The notes below the pieces were generated by a model that was not told where the DNA came from, made no database searches, and saw nothing but the letters and a program-made list of their open reading frames with translations. A stretch of 64,000 nucleotides of DNA from Variovorax brevis (GTDB lineage: Bacteria > Pseudomonadota > Gammaproteobacteria > Burkholderiales > Burkholderiaceae_C). Where the stretch lies: positions 186,001-250,000 of the forward strand of contig NZ_JASZYG010000001.1 in NCBI RefSeq assembly GCF_030317105.1, in the 5' to 3' direction. Shown here one piece after another: positions 8,266-16,805 of this stretch (the first letter of the stretch is position 1; each line of letters starts with the position of its first letter). Made by a program: the position numbers and the translations under genes.

Positions 8266-8904
8266 ATGCCATTGCAGCCCGACGACCGCTGTGCGCTGAT
8301 CGTTGTCGATGTCCAGAACGGCTTCGTTACGGGCGGCAATCTCGCGGTGCCGCGTGGCGAAGAAGTGGTGCCCGTCATCAACCGCCTGGCGCGGTCCTTT
8401 GCCAACGTGGTGTTGACGCAGGACTGGCATCCGGCCGGCCATGCTTCCTTTGCCAGCAGCCACGCGGGCCGCGAGCCCTTCGAAACGACCGAACTGGCCT
8501 ACGGCACGCAGGTGCTGTGGCCGGAGCATTGCGTGCAGGGCAGCCACGACGCCGAACTGCATGCCGAACTGGACGTGCCGCACGCCCAACTCATCCTTCG
8601 CAAGGGCTATCACGCGGGAGTGGACAGCTACTCCGCCTTCCAGGAAGCCGACCGCCGCACGTCCACCGGCCTGGAGGGCTACCTGAAGGAACGCGGCATC
8701 GAGCGGCTCTTCATCGTGGGGCTGGCCACGGACTTTTGCGTGGCGTGGACCGCGCTGGACGGCCGCAGCGCAGGCTTCGACGTGTGGGTGGTCGAGGACG
8801 CCACGCGCGCCATCGACATGGGCGGCTCGCTGGACGCCGCGTGGCGTGACATGCGGGCCCGTGGCATTCATCGCGTCCAGTCTGCCGACATCGCGCAGGC
8901 TTGA
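8266..8904 (+). CDS. pncA: nicotinamidase
   Basis: 212 residues, the normal length for bacterial PncA of the isochorismatase-like cysteine hydrolase family. It converts nicotinamide to nicotinate plus ammonia, in NAD salvage or in nicotinamide catabolism. The catalytic Asp is in VVDVQNGF. The metal-binding motif is TQDWHPAGHASF, the family-typical LWPEHCVQGS follows, the catalytic Lys is in LILRKGYHAGVDSYSAF, and the nucleophilic Cys is in VGLATDFCVAWTALD. No signal peptide, so cytoplasmic. It is divergent from the MarR gene and 187 bases upstream of amide-uptake genes, which points to ammonia release from amides as the theme of this region. Confidence 0.95.
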   Translation: MPLQPDDRCALIVVDVQNGFVTGGNLAVPRGEEVVPVINRLARSFANVVLTQDWHPAGHASFASSHAGREPFETTELAYGTQVLWPEHCVQGSHDAELHAELDVPHAQLILRKGYHAGVDSYSAFQEADRRTSTGLEGYLKERGIERLFIVGLATDFCVAWTALDGRSAGFDVWVVEDATRAIDMGGSLDAAWRDMRARGIHRVQSADIAQA

Positions 8905-9091
8905 ACGCGCCGCGGCCCGCTGGCACAAGACGTGCAATTCGCCATCCGCGGTCCCGGCCAATGACGCGCACGTAAGCGAAAACGACCAGACCGAAGCCCC
9001 TTGCCGCGGCATATATTGGTGCCCCGCGGTGCGAAGTACCGGTACTCAGGCCCGCCGGGGCATCCACTTGGTGCAATTGCTGGAGCAGCGC

Positions 9092-10255
9092 ATGACCCTG
9101 TCAGTCGGCTCGGACCCGCTCATCGGATGGCAGTGCTTTGGCGGCAAGGGCGAAGCCTCGTCGCCGGCGTGGCCCGGCGCCATTTCCATCGAAGACAGGC
9201 TGGCGCCGCGTGCGGACCTGCACATCGGCCTGTGCGTGCCGCTGGGCGGTCTCACGGGCATCTGGGGCCCGTCGGCGCTGGCGTCTGCCAAGCTGGCGGC
9301 CGCCGAGCTCAACCGCGGCAACGGCATGGGCGGGCGTGCCTGCCGGCTGATTGCCATCAACGCGGACGACGACTCGACCACGCTGGAAAACGTCGTGGGC
9401 GAACTCGTGCAGTCCGGCGAGGTGGACGCACTGATCGGTATGCACACCAGCGGCGTGCGGCAGCGTGTGCTGTCGGCCGTGGGCGGGCAGATTCCCTACG
9501 TCTACACGCCGCTCTACGAAGGCGGCGAGTGCACGCCCGGTGTCTTCGCGATTGGCGACACGCCGGCGCGGCAGCTGCAACCCGCCATCGCGTGGCTCGC
9601 GCGAAATGAAAGGCCGCGGCGCTGGGCCATGCTGGGCAATGACTACGTGTGGCCGCACGTGTCGAATCAACTGGCGCGCGGCTACATCGCGCAATGCGGC
9701 GCCGAGGTGGTGTCGGAGCAATACGTGCCGATGCACACCATTGATTTCTCGGCGCACCTGGAGGCAATACGCCGCGCCGGGGCCGACGCCGTGCTGGTCT
9801 CGCTCGTGGGCGAAGACGCGATCGCTTTCAACCGCGTTTTCGGCGAAGACGGCATGGCCCGCAAGGCCTTGCGGTTGTCATGCGCGATCGAGGAAAACGA
9901 ACTGCTGGCCATCGGCGCGGACAACACGCAGCGCCTGTACGTGGCGTCGAGCTATTTCGCGGCGCTGACGACCGACGCAAACATTGCGTTCAAGGAGCGC
10001 TATCACGCGCATTTCGGCGACCGTGCACCGACGCTCAACTCGCTGGGCCAGTCGACCTACGAGGGCGTGCATTTCCTGGCGTCCCTCTTCGAGCGCGGAC
10101 TCATCGAACGCTCGCAATGGAGCCACGCCAGCCGCGCGCAGTGGGCCTACCGCAGCGCGCGGGAAGCCGTGTATGCCAGCGACGGCACCAACATCGCACC
10201 TGTCTACATCGCCGTCGCCGACGGCCACGTGTTTCGCGTCATGAGCCGGCTCTGA
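9092..10255 (+). CDS. AmiC-like amide-binding protein, no signal peptide
   Basis: 387 residues from the ATG at 9092 (GGAG seven bases before it). It has the type I periplasmic-binding fold of the AmiC/FmdD group: IGLCVPLGGLTGIWGPSALA, SAKLAAAELNRGNGMGGRAC, SGEVDALIGMHTSGVRQRVL, YVYTPLYEGGECTPGVFAIG. There is no signal peptide, so it is probably cytoplasmic like AmiC of Pseudomonas, which senses amides and restrains the antiterminator AmiR. No ANTAR/AmiR protein is present in the window, which is odd. It lies just upstream of an amidase with a palindromic operator, and the same region also has a separate exported binding protein (12003). A sensory role is inferred; the alternative is a binding protein that has lost its signal. 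Confidence 0.85.
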   Translation: MTLSVGSDPLIGWQCFGGKGEASSPAWPGAISIEDRLAPRADLHIGLCVPLGGLTGIWGPSALASAKLAAAELNRGNGMGGRACRLIAINADDDSTTLENVVGELVQSGEVDALIGMHTSGVRQRVLSAVGGQIPYVYTPLYEGGECTPGVFAIGDTPARQLQPAIAWLARNERPRRWAMLGNDYVWPHVSNQLARGYIAQCGAEVVSEQYVPMHTIDFSAHLEAIRRAGADAVLVSLVGEDAIAFNRVFGEDGMARKALRLSCAIEENELLAIGADNTQRLYVASSYFAALTTDANIAFKERYHAHFGDRAPTLNSLGQSTYEGVHFLASLFERGLIERSQWSHASRAQWAYRSAREAVYASDGTNIAPVYIAVADGHVFRVMSRL

Positions 10256-10286
10256 GCGCATGGCGCGGGGGCGCACGCTTACTTAG

Positions 10287-10318
10287 TTTCCAAGGCAAAT
10301 AAATACTTGACTTGGAAA
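10287..10318. promoter_or_regulatory. long operator palindrome before the amidase
   Basis: TTTCCAAG, 16-base spacer, CTTGGAAA: a perfect 8+8 inverted repeat in an AT-rich patch that stands out from the GC-rich surroundings. It overlaps a candidate -35 box (TTGACT), so binding would block or position RNA polymerase. Confidence 0.7.
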
Positions 10319-10334
10319 ATATAGTCGGGACAAT
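10307..10334 (+). promoter_or_regulatory. candidate sigma70 promoter of the amidase-ABC operon
   Basis: TTGACT at 10307-10312, 16-base spacer, GACAAT at 10329-10334. The -35 matches five of six consensus bases and the -10 four of six. It lies about 100 bases before the amidase start, leaving a leader long enough for further control. Confidence 0.5.
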
Positions 10335-10435
10335 GGCCTCGCGCCAGCCGCAGACGGGTAGCAAGGCGCAGACGACCGACGCCCATTGCGTGAGACCTTC
10401 GGGCGCCATTCCTTCATTCGCTGACGGAGTTCCAC

Positions 10436-11953
10436 ATGGCAGTAGTTCGTCCTTCTTCCTCCCAGATCCAGGCCATTGCCAAGAGTCTGGGCATCACCCT
10501 CGATGCAGCCAAGGCCGAGGCGTACCTGGCCCTGCTGCAACCCAATTTCGACGCCTACGACGCCGTCGACGCCATGCCTGATTTCCTGCCGGCCGTGAAG
10601 TACGCACGGGGCGAGTCATACAAGCCGACTGGCGATGAAAACAAATATGGTGCGTGGTATGTCAAGTCGACCATCAAGGGCGCGCCATCGGGCAAGCTGG
10701 CCGGCAAGACGGTCGCGATCAAGGACAACGTCTGCGTGGCGGGCGTGCCCATGATGAATGGCTCGGGCACCATGGAAGGCTTCGTGCCGACCATCGACGC
10801 GACCATCATCACGCGGCTGCTCGATGCCGGCGCCACGATTGCCGGCAAGGCGGTCTGCGAACTGTTCTGCTTCTCGGGCGGCTCGCACACCAGCGCCAGC
10901 GGGCCGGTGCACAACCCGCACAAGCACGGCTACTCCGCGGGCGGGTCGTCCTCCGGCAGTGCGGCGCTGGTCGCGGCTGGCGAAGTCGACATGGCGATCG
11001 GCGGTGATCAGGGCGGCTCCATCCGCATGCCATCGTCGTATTGCGGCATCTACGGCATGAAGCCCACACACGGACTCGTGCCGTACACGGGCGTGATGCC
11101 CATCGAAGTCACCATTGACCACACCGGACCCATGACGGCCACCGTGGCCGACAACGCACTGATGCTCGAAGTGCTCGCCGGCCCGGACGGCCTCGATCCA
11201 CGCCAGCACGCGGGGCAGGGTGCCAAGGCCTATACCGAGCTGATGAAGGGCGGCGTCAAGGGCATGAAGATTGGAGTCGTCAAGGAAGGCTTCGGCTGGC
11301 CGCAGTCGATGCCAGAGGTCGATGCCAAGGTGCGCGCCGCGGCGGATCGACTGGCCAAGCTAGGGGCCGTCGTCACCGAGTTCTCGTTGCCGATGCATGC
11401 CGTCGGCCCCGCCATCTGGCTGCCCATTGCCGCTGAGGGCGCGACGCAGCAGATGATGAAAGACAACGGCTACGGCTTCAACTACAAGGGCCTGTTCGAC
11501 ACGGCGCTCATCGACTATCACAACGGCTGGAAGAAGCGCGCCGACGAACTGTCGGAAACGCTCAAGCTCACGATGGTGCTGGGCGAATATTTCATCCAGA
11601 ACTACACCGGCCATTACTACGGGAAGGCGCAGAACCTGACGCGCCAACTGAAGCAGACCTACGAAGCGGCCTTGAGCGACTTCGACCTGCTGCTCATGCC
11701 CACACTGCCGCTCACGGCCACGCCCTTGCCCAAGCCCGATGCCCCGCTGGAAGAGGTGATCCAGCGCGCCTTCGAGATGCTGCCCAACACCTGCGTGATG
11801 GACATCACCGGCCATCCGGCGATGAGCATTCCCTGCGGCCTGGTCGATGGCTTGCCTGTGGGGCTGATGCTCATCGGCAAGGACTACGACGAGGGCACCA
11901 TCTATCGCGCGGCGCTGGCCTTCGAGCAGTCGGGCGACTGGAAGACGTTCTGA
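10436..11953 (+). CDS. amidase (amidase signature family)
   Basis: 505 residues. Hydrolyses an amide to acid plus ammonia using the Ser-cisSer-Lys triad: Lys in TVAIKDNVCVAG, the Gly/Ser loop in SAGGSSSGSAALVAAG, and the nucleophile region GGDQGGSIRMPSSYCG. The family-typical YGMKPTHGLVPYTG follows. No signal peptide, so cytoplasmic. It has a good ribosome site (CGGAG) and sits between an operator palindrome and the genes for an amide/urea-type ABC transporter, with 49 bases to the binding-protein gene, so uptake and hydrolysis are probably one operon. The substrate may be a short aliphatic amide such as acetamide or formamide; nothing in the sequence decides this. Confidence 0.93.
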   Translation: MAVVRPSSSQIQAIAKSLGITLDAAKAEAYLALLQPNFDAYDAVDAMPDFLPAVKYARGESYKPTGDENKYGAWYVKSTIKGAPSGKLAGKTVAIKDNVCVAGVPMMNGSGTMEGFVPTIDATIITRLLDAGATIAGKAVCELFCFSGGSHTSASGPVHNPHKHGYSAGGSSSGSAALVAAGEVDMAIGGDQGGSIRMPSSYCGIYGMKPTHGLVPYTGVMPIEVTIDHTGPMTATVADNALMLEVLAGPDGLDPRQHAGQGAKAYTELMKGGVKGMKIGVVKEGFGWPQSMPEVDAKVRAAADRLAKLGAVVTEFSLPMHAVGPAIWLPIAAEGATQQMMKDNGYGFNYKGLFDTALIDYHNGWKKRADELSETLKLTMVLGEYFIQNYTGHYYGKAQNLTRQLKQTYEAALSDFDLLLMPTLPLTATPLPKPDAPLEEVIQRAFEMLPNTCVMDITGHPAMSIPCGLVDGLPVGLMLIGKDYDEGTIYRAALAFEQSGDWKTF

Positions 11954-12002
11954 ACCTGTCTGCAAGCCACATCCACAACTCAACTCCCCGGAGGGAATTC
12001 CC

Positions 12003-13244
12003 ATGGACCGTCGTCAATTCATCAAGGCCTCGGGTTATGCGTCGGGCTACGCGGCCACGGTCGGCAGCGCCGGCTTGCTGCTGCCTTCTTCGGCGTTCGC
12101 GGCCGATGACATCGCGGTAGGCAGCATCCATGACCTGTCGGGCGGGCTGGACATCTACGGCAAGCCGATGCTGGATGCGCTCACGCTGGCCATCGAGGAG
12201 CAGAACGCGGCCGGCGGGCTGCTGGGTCGCAAGGTCAAGCTCATCAGCTACGACCCGCAGTCCAACATGCAGCTCTACACGCAGTTCGCGCAGCAGGCGG
12301 CATTGAAGGACAAGGTGGCCGTGGTCATGGGCGGCATCACCTCCGCATCGCGCGAGGTGATCCGCCCGGTGCTCGACCGGGCGAAGACCCTCTACTTCTA
12401 CAACACGCAGTACGAAGGCGGCGTGTGCGACCGCGGCATCTTCTGCACCGGCGTGACGCCTGCGCAAACGGTCGGCAAGCTCGTGCCTTATGCGATGAAG
12501 AAGTGGGGCAAGAAGATCTACGTGGTGGCGGCCGACTACAACTACGGCCAGATCACCTCGCAGTGGGTGAAGAAGTTCGCGCAGGACAACGGCGGCTCCA
12601 CGGTGGCCATCGAATTCTTTCCGCTGGACGTCACCAACTTTGGCCCGACCATCTCGAAGGTCGAAGCCGCCAAGCCCGACATGCTCTTCTCCGCGCTGGT
12701 GGGCGGCGCGCACATCTCCTTCTACCGGCAATGGGCGGCCGCGGGCCTGAACAAGAAGATCCCGCTGGCCTCGTCGACCTTCGGCGTGGGCAACGAGCAG
12801 ATCGTGCTGTCGGCCGAAGAGGCCAATGGCTACCTGCTGTCATACAACTATTTCCAGAGCCTGCAGAACCCGTCGAACACCGCGTACCTGGAACGCTGGC
12901 ACAAGCGCTTCGGCGCGGACTACCCCAACGTGACGGAACTGGCGACCGGCACCTACCAGGGCTTCAAGCTGTGGGCCGAGGGCGTGAAGAAGGCGGGTTC
13001 CATCGAGCCGCTGAAGGTGACGACGGCGCTGGAGACCGGCATCGGCATCGAAGGGCCCAGTGGCAAGGTCACCATCGACCCGGCCACGCACCACTGCGTG
13101 CTGAACGTGAGCCTGGCGGAGGTGCAGGACAAGAAGTTCAAGATCCTGGAGACCTTCAACCAGGCGCCGCCCTCGGACACCAGCGCGGTGTGCAACCTCA
13201 TCAAGAACCCGCAGGACAACCAGCAGTACGTGATCAAGGTTTGA
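12003..13244 (+). CDS. ABC transporter substrate-binding protein, urea/amide type
   Basis: 413 residues. The N-terminus MDRRQFIKASGYASGYA is a twin-arginine-like signal ending near SSAFAADD, so it is a periplasmic solute-binding protein of the leucine/urea/amide group (UrtA/FmdD-like). Family features are GSIHDLSGGLDIYGKPM, EEQNAAGGLLGRKVKLI and VMGGITSASREVIRPV. GGAGGG lies about eight bases before the ATG. It is the first gene of the transporter block, 40 bases before the first permease. It differs clearly from the signal-less relative at 9092, so the region encodes one probable sensor and one transport receptor. Confidence 0.92.
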   Translation: MDRRQFIKASGYASGYAATVGSAGLLLPSSAFAADDIAVGSIHDLSGGLDIYGKPMLDALTLAIEEQNAAGGLLGRKVKLISYDPQSNMQLYTQFAQQAALKDKVAVVMGGITSASREVIRPVLDRAKTLYFYNTQYEGGVCDRGIFCTGVTPAQTVGKLVPYAMKKWGKKIYVVAADYNYGQITSQWVKKFAQDNGGSTVAIEFFPLDVTNFGPTISKVEAAKPDMLFSALVGGAHISFYRQWAAAGLNKKIPLASSTFGVGNEQIVLSAEEANGYLLSYNYFQSLQNPSNTAYLERWHKRFGADYPNVTELATGTYQGFKLWAEGVKKAGSIEPLKVTTALETGIGIEGPSGKVTIDPATHHCVLNVSLAEVQDKKFKILETFNQAPPSDTSAVCNLIKNPQDNQQYVIKV

Positions 13245-13284
13245 CCGTCGCGCCGTTGGCACGCTTCGTGCGCTGAGTTGCCGC

Positions 13285-14151
13285 ATGGACCTCGCCGCCA
13301 TCGTCATCATCCAGGTGCTATACGGCATCGCCAGCCTCGTGATCATTTCGGCGGGGCTGGCGGTGATCTTCGGGATGATGAAAGTCATCAATCTGGCGCA
13401 CGGCGAGTTCCTCATGCTGGGCGGCTATGCCACGCTGGGCGCGCTGAAGATCGGCATCAACCTCTGGATCGCGATCTTCATCGTGGCGCCGCTGGCGGTG
13501 GGGCTGGTCGGCGTCGTGCTGGAGCGGCTGGTGATCCGGCGGCTCTATGGACGAATGATCGACACCATGCTCGCCACCTGGGGCCTGTCGCTGCTGCTGG
13601 TGGGCATCATCACATCGGTGTTCGGCAACACGACCGCGGGCATTTCCACGCCTCTGGGCAACTTCAGCATCGGCGCGTATTCGGTGTCGGTCTACACACT
13701 GGTGATCATCGGCGTGGCCGTCGTGTTGGCGTTGGTGTTGCGGGCGGTGCTGCTGAAAACGCAGTGGGGACTGATTGCGCGCGGCACCATGCAGAACCCG
13801 CAGATGGCCGATGCGCTGGGCATCAGTCCCAGCCGTGTGTACTCGGTCACCTTTGCGGTGGGCGCGTCGCTTTCGGGCTTGGCGGGCGGACTGCTCACGC
13901 CGCTCACCGGCGTGGTGCCGACGATGGGTGGTGCCTTCATTGCCAAGGCCTTCATCACCGTGATTGGCGGCGGCCCCGCCATCCTTGCGGGGCTGGTGGG
14001 TGCGTCGACTTTCTTTGGCGCCATCAACCAGATTGCGGCCTTCCTGAGCACGCCCGTGTTCGGTGAAGTGGCGCTGCTGTTCGCCGCCATCGTGATGCTG
14101 CGCCTGTTGCCGCAGGGCATCACGGGGCGCTTCTTCAAGGGGTCGCTGTGA
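13285..14151 (+). CDS. ABC transporter permease, UrtB/LivH type
   Basis: 288 residues, a multi-helix inner-membrane permease of the branched-chain amino acid/urea group. Diagnostic segment: AVIFGMMKVINLAHGEFLML near residues 25-50, followed by GGYATLGALK. The later LAGGLLTPLTGVVPTMGG and VIGGGPAILAGLVGA loops are typical coupling regions. It pairs with the next permease, whose GTG start overlaps its stop (GTGA), giving translational coupling. Together with the two ATPases downstream it forms a complete importer fed by the protein at 12003. Confidence 0.94.
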   Translation: MDLAAIVIIQVLYGIASLVIISAGLAVIFGMMKVINLAHGEFLMLGGYATLGALKIGINLWIAIFIVAPLAVGLVGVVLERLVIRRLYGRMIDTMLATWGLSLLLVGIITSVFGNTTAGISTPLGNFSIGAYSVSVYTLVIIGVAVVLALVLRAVLLKTQWGLIARGTMQNPQMADALGISPSRVYSVTFAVGASLSGLAGGLLTPLTGVVPTMGGAFIAKAFITVIGGGPAILAGLVGASTFFGAINQIAAFLSTPVFGEVALLFAAIVMLRLLPQGITGRFFKGSL

Positions 14152-15215
14152 CCTCGGGCAGCGTGGCGGCCTTCGCGGCTTCGTGGAAAAGCGCGGCGCT
14201 GTGCGTTGCGATTGGCGTCGTCTTGCTCGTCGGCCTGCCTGGCGTGATCGACGACTTCACGCTGATCGAGGTCACCGTTTACATCGTGATGTCGATGCTG
14301 GCGGTGAGCCTGGGCTTCATCTGGGGCTTCGGCGGCATCCTGTGCTTCGGGCAGGCGGCCTTCTTCGGGCTGGGTGCGTACACCTACGCGCTGGCGGTGG
14401 GCAACCTGGGCGACAGCACCATTCCATTCGTGCTGTCGATCGTGGTGCCGGCGCTGTTTGCGGCCGTGCTCGGCTACGTGATCTTCTACGGGCGCCTGTC
14501 GGACGTGTACATGGGCGTCATCACGCTGACCGTGACGCTGATTCTCTACAACCTCGTCAACTCGACGGCCGGTCCCGAGTGGCGCATCGGCAAGGCGGCG
14601 CTGGGCGGCTTCAATGGCATTCCGGCCATCGCGCCGCTCAACTGGCCGGGCGACACCGACACGACGATCACGCCACGCGGCATGTTCAACCTGAGCCTGG
14701 GTTTGCTGATCGCGGTGTATGGCGGGCTGCGCTGGCTGATTGCCTCGCGCGTGGGGCACGTCATCATCGCCATCAAGGAGAACGAGCATCGCGCCCAGTT
14801 GCTCGGCTACGACCCGCGCGCCTACAAGCTCTTTGCGTTCACGCTCGGCGGGGCCGTTGCGGGGCTGGCGGGGTGCCTGTTCGCCAATTGGGGTTCCTTC
14901 ACGAGCCCGACCGTGTTCGGGCTCGCGCAGTCCGCGCAGATCATCATCTGGGTGATCGTGGGTGGGCTGGGCACGCTCATCGGTCCGGTGGTCGGCTGCG
15001 TTCTGATCCAGTGGCTGACGACGCAAATCGGCACGCAGCAGACCTTCAATGCGAACCTCGTGCTCGGTGCCATCCTGGTGCTGTTCGTGCTGATGGTCCC
15101 CAAAGGGTTGGTGCCGGCACTGGGCGACCTGCTGCGCAAGCTGTGGACGAGAAAGCCCCACGCGAGCAAGCCGGCCACGGCGACGCCGCCGCGCGTGGAG
15201 GAGCGCAAGGCATGA
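14148..15215 (+). CDS. ABC transporter permease, UrtC/LivM type
   Basis: 355 residues with a GTG start overlapping the upstream stop. Second transmembrane subunit: SLGFIWGFGGILCFGQAAFF and GLGAYTYALAV are the LivM/UrtC signature, and FANWGSFTSPTVFGLAQSAQ with VIVGGLGTLIGPVVG lies near the end. A basic cytoplasmic tail of about 30 residues (RKPHASKPAT) follows the last helix. Its stop overlaps the first ATPase start (ATGA). Substrate specificity follows the binding protein and is likely urea or short amides. Confidence 0.94.
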   Translation: MTSGSVAAFAASWKSAALCVAIGVVLLVGLPGVIDDFTLIEVTVYIVMSMLAVSLGFIWGFGGILCFGQAAFFGLGAYTYALAVGNLGDSTIPFVLSIVVPALFAAVLGYVIFYGRLSDVYMGVITLTVTLILYNLVNSTAGPEWRIGKAALGGFNGIPAIAPLNWPGDTDTTITPRGMFNLSLGLLIAVYGGLRWLIASRVGHVIIAIKENEHRAQLLGYDPRAYKLFAFTLGGAVAGLAGCLFANWGSFTSPTVFGLAQSAQIIIWVIVGGLGTLIGPVVGCVLIQWLTTQIGTQQTFNANLVLGAILVLFVLMVPKGLVPALGDLLRKLWTRKPHASKPATATPPRVEERKA

Positions 15216-15940
15216 ACGCGCACACCGCGCCCATGCTGGAGACGCGCAACCTCAACGTGCGCTTTGGCGGCGTGCACGCCACACGCGACGTCAACTTCAC
15301 GCTCGCCGAAGCCGAATTGCGCTGCGTGATCGGGCCCAACGGCGCCGGCAAGAGCACCTTCTTCAAGCTGCTGACAGGACAGGTCAAGCCGACGTCGGGC
15401 CAGATCTTGTTTCGAGGCAAGGACATCTCGCGCGTGCAGCCGCACGAACCCGGCCGGCTGGGCATCGGCATCAAGACGCAGGTGCCGAGCCTGTTCAACG
15501 GGTTGTCCGTATGGGAGAACGTGTGGCTCTCGGCGCAACGCGTGAACACGCGGCAGCGCGCGAAGGACGTGACGCAGACCACGCTCGAGCGCGTCGGCAT
15601 GCTGGCCGAGCGCGACGCCATCGCCGGCACCTTGGCGCACGGCCAGCGTCAATGGGTGGAGCTGGCGGTGGTGCTGGCCGCCGATCCGCCGCTGATCCTG
15701 CTGGACGAGCCTGCAGCGGGCATGAGCGATGCCGAGGTAGCGCGCACGGCGGAGCTGATCCTCGAAATCAACCGACAGCATGCGCTGGTGGTGGTGGAGC
15801 ACGACATGAGCTTCATCCGCATGATCGCCAAGCGCGTCACCGTTCTGCACCAAGGGCAGGTGATCCGCGAGGACACGCCCGACAGGATCATGAGCGATCC
15901 GCTGGTGCAGCAGATCTACCTTGGCAAGAAGCCGCACTGA
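15212..15940 (+). CDS. ABC transporter ATP-binding protein, UrtD/LivG type
   Basis: 242 residues. Walker A GPNGAGKSTFF, an LAHGQRQWVELAVVL signature helix in place of LSGGQ, Walker B LILLDEPAAGMSD and the switch histidine in VVVEHDMSFI. The LAHGQRQW form is characteristic of UrtD-like urea/amide ATPases. It overlaps the upstream permease by four bases and lies five bases before the partner ATPase. It drives import together with the protein at 15946. Confidence 0.95.
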   Translation: MNAHTAPMLETRNLNVRFGGVHATRDVNFTLAEAELRCVIGPNGAGKSTFFKLLTGQVKPTSGQILFRGKDISRVQPHEPGRLGIGIKTQVPSLFNGLSVWENVWLSAQRVNTRQRAKDVTQTTLERVGMLAERDAIAGTLAHGQRQWVELAVVLAADPPLILLDEPAAGMSDAEVARTAELILEINRQHALVVVEHDMSFIRMIAKRVTVLHQGQVIREDTPDRIMSDPLVQQIYLGKKPH

Positions 15941-15945
15941 CGATC

Positions 15946-16650
15946 ATGCTCACCGTGACAGCACTCGACGCCGGCTACGGGGACATCCCCGTGCTGCACC
16001 GCATCTCGATGGCCATCGAGGCGGGTGAGTCGCTGGGCATCCTCGGCCACAACGGCATGGGCAAGACGACATTCCTGCGCTGCCTGATCGGCGCGCTGAA
16101 GCCCACGGGCGGCAACGTGACGCTCGACGGCAAGGACATCACCCACATGGCACCGCACGGCCGCGCGCGGCTGGGCATGGCCTATGTGCCGCAGGGCAGG
16201 GAAATCTTTGCGTCGCTGTCGGCGCGCGACAACCTGCGCATGGGCCTCGTCAAGACAGGGCAGAGCGCATCGACCGCGCTCGACGCGTTGCTGGCCGACT
16301 TTCCGCGCCTGGTGCCGCTGCTCGACCGCGCGGGTGGATCGCTCTCCGGCGGCGAGCAACAGTTGCTCGCCCTGGCGCGCGCGCTGGCCGGCAAGCCGAA
16401 GATCCTGCTGCTGGACGAGCCCACGGAAGGCATCCAGCCGTCGATCATCGAGGAGATTGCGCAGACGCTGACGCAATTGCGCGATCGCTTGGGCCTGACC
16501 ATCGTGCTGGTCGAGCAGAACCTGGATTTCATCGCCACCGTGTCGCAGCGCGTACTGGTCATCAAGCGCGGACAGCTTGGTGCGGAGATTCCGCGCGAGC
16601 ATCTGAGCGATCTGGCGGTGATGAGTGAATACACGGGTGTTCATGCGTAG
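15946..16650 (+). CDS. ABC transporter ATP-binding protein, UrtE/LivF type
   Basis: 234 residues from the ATG at 15946; the longer open frame overlaps the previous gene and is rejected. Walker A LGHNGMGKTTFLR, signature LSGGEQQLLALARALA, Walker B ILLLDEPTEGIQPSIIEEI, and VLVEQNLDF with the variant Q-N-L-D switch. The EPTEGIQPSII string is typical of UrtE. Last gene of the transporter operon; an inverted repeat follows directly. Confidence 0.95.
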   Translation: MLTVTALDAGYGDIPVLHRISMAIEAGESLGILGHNGMGKTTFLRCLIGALKPTGGNVTLDGKDITHMAPHGRARLGMAYVPQGREIFASLSARDNLRMGLVKTGQSASTALDALLADFPRLVPLLDRAGGSLSGGEQQLLALARALAGKPKILLLDEPTEGIQPSIIEEIAQTLTQLRDRLGLTIVLVEQNLDFIATVSQRVLVIKRGQLGAEIPREHLSDLAVMSEYTGVHA

Positions 16651-16651
16651 G

Positions 16652-16681
16652 TCGAAGAAATCTTTTAACAAGCTTCTTCGA
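16652..16681. repeat. inverted repeat after the transporter operon
   Basis: TCGAAGAA, 14-base spacer, TTCTTCGA: perfect 8+8 match directly after the stop at 16650. It could be a weak terminator or a binding site; no T tract follows. Confidence 0.4.
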
Positions 16682-16805
16682 AATGAAAACTGCGCGCGAT
16701 TGATCGCCTGGGTAAATCGCTAGCTGAGTGAGACTTCCGCGAATCTAGAGTCATGGGGCACACCTTGGTGCGCCACATCCAAAGAAGAAGTCCGGAGAAT
16801 TTCAC

